From positions 1 to 7,579 of the forward strand of contig JAUZQP010000172.1 of NCBI GenBank assembly GCA_030950965.1: DNA of 7,579 nucleotides. Reading direction: 5' to 3'. The position numbers and the translations under genes were made by a program. This document shows positions 1-5,398 of the stretch, piece by piece. A model generated the notes under the pieces. The model was not told where the DNA came from, made no database searches, and saw only the letters and a program-made list of their open reading frames with translations. The first letter of the stretch is position 1; each line of letters opens with the position of its first letter. Source of the DNA: Mariprofundaceae bacterium (GTDB taxonomy: Bacteria; Pseudomonadota; Zetaproteobacteria; Mariprofundales; Mariprofundaceae).

Positions 1-114
1 TTGGAATTACTTCCGCCGACCCAAGGTTCACTTCCCGGCGGATGGCTAATCCTTACCGGAGTGGGATTTTCACCCACCAGAATAAACGACCTTGCCCGGC
101 CGCACTGTGACTAA
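1..114 (+). other. 5'-open reading frame with small hairpins, unidentified
   Basis: A frame is open from the first base to a TAA at 112-114 (38 codons, no start in the window). It ends in a stretch reading GVGFSPTRINDLARPHCD. Two small inverted repeats lie in it: TCCGCCG at 12-18 with CGGCGGA at 36-42, and GTGGG at 61-65 with CCCAC at 72-76. I cannot assign a family. It could be the C-terminal end of a gene, or the end of a mobile element or dispersed repeat whose structure merely leaves a frame open. The nested hairpins make the second reading at least as likely. No ribosome binding site or promoter is visible. Positions 115-254, after the stop, show nothing I can name. Confidence 0.25.
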
Positions 115-254
115 TTCATGCACGTTCCTTAGGTCACACGACCATGTTAAGCAAGCTAACATCAAGCTATCAGCAATGCTCATTATGACATTTTATGTCG
201 TCGATATTCCTTAATCTGGATGAATATTTGCTATTTTTGTCTATTGATTCTTCT

Positions 255-337
255 GGTTCCCATGCTCTGCGTGGGAATTCATACCAGTCTATTATTCCGC
301 CACTGTGTATGCATTACCGCGCAGGAGCGTGGGAACA
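255..337. repeat. Dispersed palindromic repeat (GTTCCC...GGGAAC type)
   Basis: The outer arms GTTCCCATGCTC (256-267) and GAGCGTGGGAAC (325-336) are inverted copies with one mismatch that is still a G-T wobble. The left arm also folds on itself: TTCCCATGC at 257-265 pairs with GCGTGGGAA at 269-277 around a 3-base loop. Further in, CATACCAGT near 281-289 faces ACTGTGTATG near 302-311, so the whole stretch is one long imperfect palindrome. Repeats with this GTTCCCACGCTCTGCGTGGGAAC core are, from memory, scattered through many proteobacterial genomes, but copy number cannot be judged from one window. It lies downstream of the minus-strand small membrane gene. No T-run follows either arm, so it is not an obvious intrinsic terminator. 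Confidence 0.6.
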
Positions 338-402
338 AGGGGCAAGTGAAGTAAAGTGTAAACCAAGACATGAAGGATGCCTGATTTATCTCCTCCGTAA
401 CC

Positions 403-621
403 CTAACGATTAAACCGTCCCCGTAAAAAATAGGGCAATGCAACCAGTATTGAGCCAACCGCTACCATGAGGTAGGTGTTGGTTACGACAAAAGGGAAGA
501 CGGACAAGCCAATACCACAACATAATGGCACAACGGAGCGTTGCTTTCTACCATAGATAAAATAAGAGACACCTATGCCTGAGAACAACACGCCCCACAT
601 GATTTGCGCTGTATTATCCAT
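403..621 (-). CDS. Small integral membrane protein, 72 aa, function unknown
   Basis: The protein has three hydrophobic stretches, roughly residues 7-23, 30-46 and 50-66. The first two are separated by a basic loop (GRKQR, 24-28), and the end is basic (RGRFNR). There is no signal-peptide cleavage site, enzyme motif or known domain. Similar 65-75 aa membrane proteins beginning with a MWGVLF-like segment occur in proteobacteria and are sometimes labelled 'amino acid transport protein' without good support. The ATG at 621 is preceded by TAAGG with an 8-base spacer, and the TAA in that site is the stop codon of folD (632-634). It is therefore probably co-translated with folD as the last gene of the prmA-folD cluster. 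That it is a real gene is well supported by spacing, ribosome binding site and hydrophobic pattern; its job is not known. Confidence 0.75.
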   Translation of the reverse strand: MDNTAQIMWGVLFSGIGVSYFIYGRKQRSVVPLCCGIGLSVFPFVVTNTYLMVAVGSILVALPYFLRGRFNR

Positions 622-631
622 ACTTAAAACC

Positions 632-1504
632 TTACAGCTCTGTGTTGTGGGCTAGATGCGCGGTCTGATATGACTGAACCGTGTTTGCCAACAACATACA
701 AATCGTCATGGGGCCGACACCACCTGGCACCGGGGTAATCCATGCGGCACGTTGCGAAGCGATGGCAAAATCCACATCCCCCGTCAAACTACCATCTTCC
801 AGACGATGAATGCCCACATCAATGACTATCGCGCCGGGCTTGATCCACTCGCCACGCACCAAGTCCTGCTTGCCTGCTGCTGCAATCACAATATCAGCTC
901 GCGCAACATGAGCGGCTAAGTCCTCGGTGAAGCGGTGACATACCGTGACGGTGCTGCCTGCGAGTAATAATTCCATCGCCATCGGGCGACCGACAATATT
1001 AGAGGCTCCGACCACCACGGCTTCTTTGCCATGTAAATCAATGCCTGTTTCTTCCAACAAACGCATGCAGCCATAAGGTGTACACGAACGCAGGGCGGGT
1101 TTGCGTGCGGTCAAGCAACCAAGGTTGTAAGGGTGGAAGCCATCCACGTCTTTGCTCGGTGTAATCGCTTCGATGATGCGCTCAGGGTTGATCTGTTGAG
1201 GCACAGGAAGTTGTACTAAGATGCCGTCGATACGCGGGTCATGGTTCATTTCACCAATCAACCCCAGCACGTGCTCTTGCGATGTGTCGGAGGGCAAGGT
1301 GTGGGAAAACGAGGCGATGCCGACTTGAGCGCAGGCGGATTTTTTATTGTTGACGTAAATCTGCGAGGCAGGGTCTTCACCCACCAAAATTACGGCCAAG
1401 CCTGGGGCGCGCCCATAGGTCGCGCTTAACTGTGTTACGGTGTCAGCCATTTCACGTCGCAGACGTTGAGAAAGAGCCTTGCCATCAAGAATTTGTGCTG
1501 TCAT
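632..1504 (-). CDS. folD: Bifunctional methylenetetrahydrofolate dehydrogenase / methenyltetrahydrofolate cyclohydrolase
   Basis: Cytosolic FolD interconverts 5,10-methylene-THF, 5,10-methenyl-THF and 10-formyl-THF with NADP(H), supplying one-carbon units for purine, thymidylate and formyl-Met-tRNA synthesis. The 290 aa are full length. The N-terminal catalytic domain shows YVNNK (50-54, the family's Tyr-x3-Lys pair), DGILVQLP (93-100, with the conserved Gln) and KDVDGFHPYNLG (118-129). The Rossmann domain has GASNIVGRP (166-174), HRFT (190-193), IDVGIHR (228-234) and the signature PVPGGVGPMT (258-267). The GAS and HRFT variants match the Escherichia coli enzyme. One oddity is SCTP (140-143) where PCTP is usual, which is probably tolerated. 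The ATG at 1504 has only a weak AGAG upstream, about 12 bases away. It lies 150 bases after prmA and 10 bases before the small membrane gene. A weak promoter candidate precedes it. Confidence 0.97.
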   Translation of the reverse strand: MTAQILDGKALSQRLRREMADTVTQLSATYGRAPGLAVILVGEDPASQIYVNNKKSACAQVGIASFSHTLPSDTSQEHVLGLIGEMNHDPRIDGILVQLPVPQQINPERIIEAITPSKDVDGFHPYNLGCLTARKPALRSCTPYGCMRLLEETGIDLHGKEAVVVGASNIVGRPMAMELLLAGSTVTVCHRFTEDLAAHVARADIVIAAAGKQDLVRGEWIKPGAIVIDVGIHRLEDGSLTGDVDFAIASQRAAWITPVPGGVGPMTICMLLANTVQSYQTAHLAHNTEL

Positions 1505-1551
1505 AGGCGGATTGTCTCTTTTTATAACCGCTTGTCCATCGGAGCTTCCCT

Positions 1552-1580
1552 TTTAAAAGGTTGATGGCTACAACGGACAA
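1552..1580 (-). promoter_or_regulatory. Candidate sigma70-type promoter for folD
   Basis: On the minus strand TTGTCC (1580-1575) and TTTAAA (1557-1552) are separated by 17 bases; each matches its consensus hexamer at four of six positions. The -10 candidate sits in a 12-bp perfect palindrome, CCTTTTAAAAGG (1549-1560), and lies about 50 bases upstream of the folD ATG. A second A/T-rich box, TATAAA (1526-1521), is nearer but has no matching -35. The hexamers are weak, so this is only a suggestion. Confidence 0.22.
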
Positions 1581-1595
1581 TATAGCTGCTACAAC

Positions 1596-1629
1596 GTAGG
1601 TCTGATAAGCGCAGTCTTATCAGACCTAC
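1596..1629. repeat. REP-like perfect palindrome between prmA and folD
   Basis: GTAGGTCTGATAAG (1596-1609) and its exact reverse complement CTTATCAGACCTAC (1616-1629) flank a 6-base loop. The core resembles the enterobacterial REP sequence (GTAGGCCTGATAAG type), which is known to occur between and after genes and to form mRNA-stabilising or gyrase-binding hairpins. Transcribed from prmA it would form a 14-bp stem 25 bases after the stop codon. No U-tract follows, so it is not a standard Rho-independent terminator. It could protect the prmA message end or set different transcript levels for prmA and folD. Confidence 0.7.
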
Positions 1630-1654
1630 AAAACCGTCCGCCTTAAACGCGAAG

Positions 1655-2545
1655 CTAGTCCGCAATCGTTGTTGTGCGTTCAAAGGCCAAGGCGATCCAA
1701 TCATCACCTTGCCCCGATTGTTGCCATTGCTGAATTAAATGCAGACCATGTGCTTGGTAGGCTTCGCAGATGCTGGTTTGTTGTGCCACTAATAAGCCAG
1801 AGAGAATCAGCGTTTTTTCAGTGCAAGCAGCCAGACCTTTTGCCATATTCAACAACGGTCCTGCTAAAATATTAGCCACCACCAATTCAAAGGTTTGCAC
1901 TGGCGGTGTGTCGCCGAGTTCAGCCGCCAGTGTGACGTGATTTATCAGCGCGTTACTGTGGCACGCGGCAACCGAATCGGCATCATAATCAATGGCTAAT
2001 ACGCCTTGCGCCCCCAGTTTTATCGCTGCAATCGCTAATAAACCAGAACCTGCCCCCATGTCTAATACGCTGTTGGGAGGGGAGGGTTGGCAATATTGTT
2101 CCATGGCTTCTAGGCATAAGCGCGTGGTGGGGTGCGTTCCTGTGCCAAATGCCATGCCAGGTTCGAGTACAATATCGACATCACGGTCAGGCAGGGTAGG
2201 GCAGAATGATGGTCGAATGCACAGACGTTGCCCAATGGCTTGTGCCTGCCAATCTTTTTGCCACGCTGTTTCCCAACTATCATCCAATAATTGTAAACTG
2301 ATGTCCGCTTCATTGACCCCCAGTAACATGGCCATACTGATGATTTGTGCGCGTTGTGTGGTATCACTCACTAGGTTGAACCATGCGATATATACACTTT
2401 TGGATGTTTGCACATCGCTTTCTTCACCACGCCCCATGGCTTGGAATTGTTCTGTTAAGGCAGTAAATGCTGTTTCATCTATGGCATGAACAGCAATACG
2501 CAACTCCAAACATGGCTGCTGGTCGGATGATTGGTTTTCACTCAT
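1655..2545 (-). CDS. prmA: Ribosomal protein L11 methyltransferase
   Basis: PrmA is an AdoMet-dependent enzyme that trimethylates ribosomal protein L11 at several amino groups; it acts on free L11 in the cytosol. The 296 aa match the usual length of about 293-295. The N-terminal substrate-recognition domain (about 1-90) is followed by a linker and the Rossmann methyltransferase domain. Visible there are the PrmA signature EPGMAFGTGTHPTT (128-141), the AdoMet glycine loop LDMGAGSG (161-168), an acidic residue after the second strand (IDYD, 185-188) and the catalytic-strand motif ANILAGPL (224-231). The ATG at 2545 has AAGGA upstream with an 11-base gap. It is the first gene of the minus-strand cluster and diverges from the pyr array, with a MITE-like insertion in the shared upstream region. 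Long frames antisense to it are shadows. Confidence 0.96.
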   Translation of the reverse strand: MSENQSSDQQPCLELRIAVHAIDETAFTALTEQFQAMGRGEESDVQTSKSVYIAWFNLVSDTTQRAQIISMAMLLGVNEADISLQLLDDSWETAWQKDWQAQAIGQRLCIRPSFCPTLPDRDVDIVLEPGMAFGTGTHPTTRLCLEAMEQYCQPSPPNSVLDMGAGSGLLAIAAIKLGAQGVLAIDYDADSVAACHSNALINHVTLAAELGDTPPVQTFELVVANILAGPLLNMAKGLAACTEKTLILSGLLVAQQTSICEAYQAHGLHLIQQWQQSGQGDDWIALAFERTTTIAD

Positions 2546-2577
2546 GATCTGCTATATCCTTCGCCGCCTTGATAGCT

Positions 2578-2716
2578 AATCATTCGTAACTATTCAGAGT
2601 TCCTCTAAAATATTCGCCCGCAAGGCGAAAGCGCGGAGTTTACGCTCTGGTAAATGAGCACTTTCAACGCCGCAGTCGGATGTTTTAGGGGTGGCTCTGA
2701 ATAGTTACAATCATTC
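2578..2716. mobile_element. MITE-like element (123 bp) with terminal inverted repeats and 8-bp target duplication
   Basis: The element spans 2586-2708. Its ends are perfect 14-bp inverted repeats, GTAACTATTCAGAG (2586-2599) and CTCTGAATAGTTAC (2695-2708). The similarity continues imperfectly inward to about 2627 and 2668 (CTCTAAAATATTCG facing CGGATGTTTTAGGG, then CAAGGCG facing CGCCGC), so nearly all of it can fold into one hairpin. It is bracketed by the direct repeat AATCATTC at 2578-2585 and 2709-2716, an exact 8-bp target-site duplication. It is too short for a transposase and would need one in trans. An end starting GTAA with an 8-bp duplication is consistent with IS66-type transposition, but other families also make 8-bp duplications, so the parent is uncertain. 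It sits between the divergent prmA and flavoprotein genes and separates their upstream regions. Confidence 0.8.
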
Positions 2717-2751
2717 AGCTTCAAGGCGTTTTTCGATGATACCCCCATTAT

Positions 2752-2755
2752 GGAG
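2752..2755 (+). promoter_or_regulatory. Ribosome binding site deciding the GTG start of the flavoprotein gene
   Basis: GGAG lies 10 bases upstream of the GTG at 2766. The alternative in-frame ATG at 2790 follows a pyrimidine-rich stretch without any purine-rich site, so the GTG start is preferred. Confidence 0.55.
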
Positions 2756-2765
2756 TTGATACCAC

Positions 2766-3485
2766 GTGCAGCATTCTTCCCTTTTCCGCATGAAGTTGAA
2801 AGCAAAGAGGCTTTTGACTGCCCCTGATTGCGATCAGCCCGTCATGCAATTAACCCTTGTTCCATTGGATGGGGAGAGTTTGCATAGTTTTGGTCATGGT
2901 CAGTGTTTACGTATTGGTGTACCGCATACGCGCAAACCTGCGCCAGCATATTTTGCCATAGCCTCATCACCTGAAGATACAGAGGGTTATGATTTGGTCA
3001 TTAAAGAAACCAAAGGTTTAGCCCATTATTTATGCCACATGAATGTTGATGAAACAGTTGAAGTGGATGGCCCGATGGGCAAAGGTTTTGAGATAGCGCG
3101 TCTGCAAGGAAGGAATGTTATTTTGGTTGGAGTAGGCACAGGTGTTGCCCCGCTGCGTAGCGTATGGCGTTCGATTGTGCGCAACCGCAATGATTTCGGT
3201 AGTGTATCCATTCATGCGGGCTTTCTATCGCAAATTCATCGCTTGCTGGATGATGAAACCAAGGATTTACTGGAGCATGATATTGATGTGCATACCACAT
3301 TAACGCATAAACATGATGGCTGGGAGGGCCCTATTGGTTATGTGCAACACTCCTTGGAAGACCTCGCGCCCTCGGTAGAAAACACCGTGGTGTGCCTCGC
3401 AGGGATGACAGCAATGGTTGAAGGCTGTACCGAAATATTAAAAAAACTGGGTTTTTCCGATGACCAGATTCTGTTGAATTTTTAA
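2766..3485 (+). CDS. FAD/NAD(P)-binding ferredoxin-reductase-like oxidoreductase
   Basis: The 239 aa protein has the two-domain ferredoxin-NADP+ reductase fold. A flavin-binding barrel covers about 1-105, with AYFAIASSP (61-69) where classical members have RxYSxxS. A nucleotide-binding domain follows, with VGVGTGVAPL (121-130) and a C-terminal AGMTAMVEG (211-219) in the place of the usual CGPxxM. It ends in an FNR-like ILLNF. No Cys cluster follows, so it carries no [2Fe-2S] centre of its own and is not PyrK. The Arg-less flavin motif recalls the plant/bacterial pKIWI502-like branch, whose substrate is unknown. The start is GTG at 2766 because GGAG (2752-2755) lies 10 bases before it; the in-frame ATG at 2790 has no such site. 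It leads the pyr array, 2 bases before ruvX. Electron transfer with NAD(P)H is inferred; its partner is unknown. Confidence 0.85.
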   Translation: MQHSSLFRMKLKAKRLLTAPDCDQPVMQLTLVPLDGESLHSFGHGQCLRIGVPHTRKPAPAYFAIASSPEDTEGYDLVIKETKGLAHYLCHMNVDETVEVDGPMGKGFEIARLQGRNVILVGVGTGVAPLRSVWRSIVRNRNDFGSVSIHAGFLSQIHRLLDDETKDLLEHDIDVHTTLTHKHDGWEGPIGYVQHSLEDLAPSVENTVVCLAGMTAMVEGCTEILKKLGFSDDQILLNF

Positions 3486-3487
3486 TC

Positions 3488-3919
3488 ATGACGATAGAAC
3501 TTCCCTCCCTTGCTTTGGACGTTGGTATGAAGCGCATCGGTGTTGCGGTGGCAGATCGTTTGGGTTACTCCTGTCGCGGCGTTCGTTGTTTGCACCGTAA
3601 CGATATGCAATGGCCACAACAGGTCTTACGTTTGGTGGCTGAGTATGGCAGCCGCAGTTTGGTGATTGGGCTGCCGAAAAACATGGATGGTACAGAAGGT
3701 GTGCAAGCCGCAGATTGCCGCAGTGCAGCGGCAGAATTAAGTGCGATTTGCGATCTTCCTGTCTACTTTCAAGATGAACGGCTGTCCACCTGGACGGCGA
3801 AAGAACGGTTGTACGCCCAGGGGTTAAATGAAAAAAAGGTGCGCGAACGACTTGACCAAACCGCTGCCGCCGTGATTTTGGAAGATTGTTTGCGTACGCA
3901 GGGGATGATGCATGGCTGA
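3488..3919 (+). CDS. ruvX: YqgF/RuvX-family RNase H-fold nuclease (pre-16S rRNA nuclease / putative Holliday junction resolvase)
   Basis: The protein (143 aa, normal length) belongs to the YqgF family. In E. coli the member is essential and trims the 5' end of 16S rRNA; resolvase activity has been proposed from structure. Seen here are LALDVGMKRIGVAVAD (8-23), LVIGLPKNMDGTEG (58-71), FQDERLSTWTA (94-104) and LDQTAAAVILEDCL (122-135). The three acidic positions expected for metal binding are D11, E97 and D123, so the active site looks intact. The ATG at 3488 follows the stop of the flavoprotein gene by 2 bases without a clear Shine-Dalgarno site, which suggests re-initiation by ribosomes finishing that gene. 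It overlaps pyrR by 8 bases. In many gammaproteobacteria the gene before ruvX is yqgE; here it is not. Confidence 0.95.
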   Translation: MTIELPSLALDVGMKRIGVAVADRLGYSCRGVRCLHRNDMQWPQQVLRLVAEYGSRSLVIGLPKNMDGTEGVQAADCRSAAAELSAICDLPVYFQDERLSTWTAKERLYAQGLNEKKVRERLDQTAAAVILEDCLRTQGMMHG

Positions 3920-4439
3920 TACAGAACTCTTATTCGACAATAAACAGATACGAAAAAGTTTGCGTCGCATGGCAGGGGATATTGCCAGCGAAGCAGTCTG
4001 CTTGGTCGGCATTCAACGTGGCGGCTCGCAGGTTGCCAATGCCTTACAAAAGCGTTTACGCAAACAAGGTTGTACGGTGATGCGCGGCGACCTAGACATC
4101 AGCTTTTACCGCGATGATGTAGATCGTGCACCGTTACACCCTGTGGTGCATGGCAGTGAATTGTCATTTGATATTAATGACCGCCATATTTGGCTGGTCG
4201 ATGATGTGTTATTCACTGGTCGTACCATTCGCGCTGCGTTGGATGAGCTGTTTGATTACGGTCGCCCAGCTTCGGTTTCGCTGGCGGTACTGCTGGATCG
4301 TGGCGGACGACAATTACCCATTCAGCCTGATGTCGTGGGCTTGCGTTATACCGCCGCAGAAAATAATCGCGTGGATTTAGCGATGAGTAAAAACGAGGAG
4401 GGCAAAACGATGTGGTCGATTGTCCAACACGCACGATGA
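3912..4439 (+). CDS. pyrR: Bifunctional pyr operon regulator / uracil phosphoribosyltransferase
   Basis: PyrR belongs to the type I phosphoribosyltransferase family. In Gram-positive bacteria it binds pyr mRNA when UMP is high and also converts uracil plus PRPP to UMP. The 175 aa show GIQRGGSQVANAL (33-45), DISFYRDD (62-69), the PRPP-binding loop VWLVDDVLFTGRT-type segment (IWLVDDVLFTGRT, 93-105) and DRGGRQLPI (129-137). All are typical and intact. The ATG at 3912 lies inside the ruvX end (8-base overlap), and its TGA (4437-4439) overlaps the pyrB ATG. I see no PyrR-type anti-terminator/terminator leader directly upstream, since the upstream DNA is ruvX coding sequence. Either the mRNA target is elsewhere or, as described for pseudomonads, regulation works differently. 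Confidence 0.95.
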   Translation: MADTELLFDNKQIRKSLRRMAGDIASEAVCLVGIQRGGSQVANALQKRLRKQGCTVMRGDLDISFYRDDVDRAPLHPVVHGSELSFDINDRHIWLVDDVLFTGRTIRAALDELFDYGRPASVSLAVLLDRGGRQLPIQPDVVGLRYTAAENNRVDLAMSKNEEGKTMWSIVQHAR

Positions 4440-5398
4440 AACATCTGTTCGGTATGGCTGACTTAACCGCCGCTGATATTTACCACCTGCTGGAGATGGG
4501 CGAATCGATGGCAAGCATCAACCGCCGCAACATCAAAAAAGCACCCACGCTGCGCGGCAAAACCATCATTAACCTGTTTTTTGAGAACTCCACCCGCACG
4601 CGCACCAGTTTTGAGATTGCAGGCAAGCGTTTATCCGCTGATGTCATCAATATTTCCGCTTCCACCAGTGCCACCAAGAAAGGGGAGACCCTGCTCGACA
4701 CGGCGCAAACGCTGGCAGCCATGCAGCCCCACGCGCTGGTGATTCGTCACTCTGTGGCGGGTACATGCGAGTTTTTGGCAGAATACCTCGACAACACCGT
4801 TATCATCAATGCAGGCGATGGAGCGCACGAACACCCCACCCAAGTATTGACCGACTTGCTGACTATACAGCAATCTTTGGGCGACATAGCAGGCAAAACG
4901 ATGACTATGGTGGGCGATATTGCCCACTCCCGCGTTGCTAGGTCACACTTAGTGGCAGCAAAAATCATGGGCTACCACGTCCGTTTGGTTGCCCCTAAAA
5001 CCCTATTGCCTGCACAGGTGGAGCGTTATGGCTGTGAAGTCTTTCACGATTTCGATGCAGCGATTCCAGGCAGTGATATGATTTATATGCTGCGTGTTCA
5101 GAACGAGCGACTGGCTTCGAGTTGCAGCTTTCCATCGGTGCGCGAATACCATGAAGCCTTCGGTCTGCATCGGGCACGGCAAGCGTTGGCAGGCGACCAT
5201 TGCTTGATTATGCATCCAGGCCCGATGAATCGCGGCGTGGAAATTGCCACCGACGTTGCTGATTCACTCAATAGTCGTGTACTCAATCAGGTGGAAAATG
5301 GTGTGTCGATGCGTATGGCAGTATTAACCCACGCCATCAATGCTAAGCCAGTCGCCGCCGTGGCAGCGGTAGAAGAAGGAGATGACGATGAAGATTGA
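4436..5398 (+). CDS. pyrB: Aspartate carbamoyltransferase catalytic subunit
   Basis: PyrB joins carbamoyl phosphate and aspartate to give N-carbamoyl-aspartate, step 2 of UMP synthesis. From ATG 4436 it is 320 aa. The carbamoyl-phosphate loop is FFENSTRTR (48-56), followed by STSATKKGETLLD (76-88, with the mobile-loop Lys), HPTQ (133-136), GDIAHSRVARS (160-170), LRVQNER (219-225) and HPGPMNRG (260-267), all as in active enzymes. The start was chosen because MKHLFGMADL aligns with typical PyrB openings and forms an ATGA overlap with the pyrR stop. An in-frame GTG at 4412 has a strong GAGGAGG 10 bases upstream and would add 8 residues, so it is a real alternative. The tail EEGDDDED is unusually acidic and is encoded over the pyrC start signals. 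No pyrI follows; assembly with PyrC instead is likely but inferred. Confidence 0.96.
   Translation: MKHLFGMADLTAADIYHLLEMGESMASINRRNIKKAPTLRGKTIINLFFENSTRTRTSFEIAGKRLSADVINISASTSATKKGETLLDTAQTLAAMQPHALVIRHSVAGTCEFLAEYLDNTVIINAGDGAHEHPTQVLTDLLTIQQSLGDIAGKTMTMVGDIAHSRVARSHLVAAKIMGYHVRLVAPKTLLPAQVERYGCEVFHDFDAAIPGSDMIYMLRVQNERLASSCSFPSVREYHEAFGLHRARQALAGDHCLIMHPGPMNRGVEIATDVADSLNSRVLNQVENGVSMRMAVLTHAINAKPVAAVAAVEEGDDDED
5376..5381 (+). promoter_or_regulatory. Ribosome binding site deciding the pyrC start
   Basis: AAGGAG inside the pyrB coding end abuts an ATG at 5382 but lies 6 bases before the in-frame ATG at 5388. Normal spacing therefore favours 5388. The site is read in pyrB as part of the acidic tail. 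Confidence 0.6.

Noticed and set aside
195..413. 72-codon plus-strand reading frame
   Set aside because: It runs straight through the palindromic repeat at 255-337, overlaps the end of the small membrane gene, has no ribosome site and no recognisable protein pattern.
1596..1629. Rho-independent terminator after prmA
   Set aside because: The stem is strong but no T-run follows on the minus strand, so it is listed as a REP-like repeat instead.
1522..1707. 61-codon minus-strand frame between prmA and folD
   Set aside because: It overlaps the prmA end in another frame and reads through the REP-like palindrome; there is no protein family signal.
1992..2489. 165-codon frame antisense to prmA
   Set aside because: It is a shadow of prmA, whose motifs in the opposite frame are unambiguous.
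2605..2805. 66-codon minus-strand frame ending in KVLIYQSVNSALSPCGRIF
   Set aside because: The C-terminal part is a translation of the MITE-like element and the start lies in the flavoprotein gene on the other strand, so it is not a gene. Similar peptide tails in databases probably reflect the same repeat.
3488..3911. PyrR-binding attenuator upstream of pyrR/pyrB
   Set aside because: The region is ruvX coding sequence and I could not see an anti-terminator/terminator pair or the PyrR-binding loop pattern.
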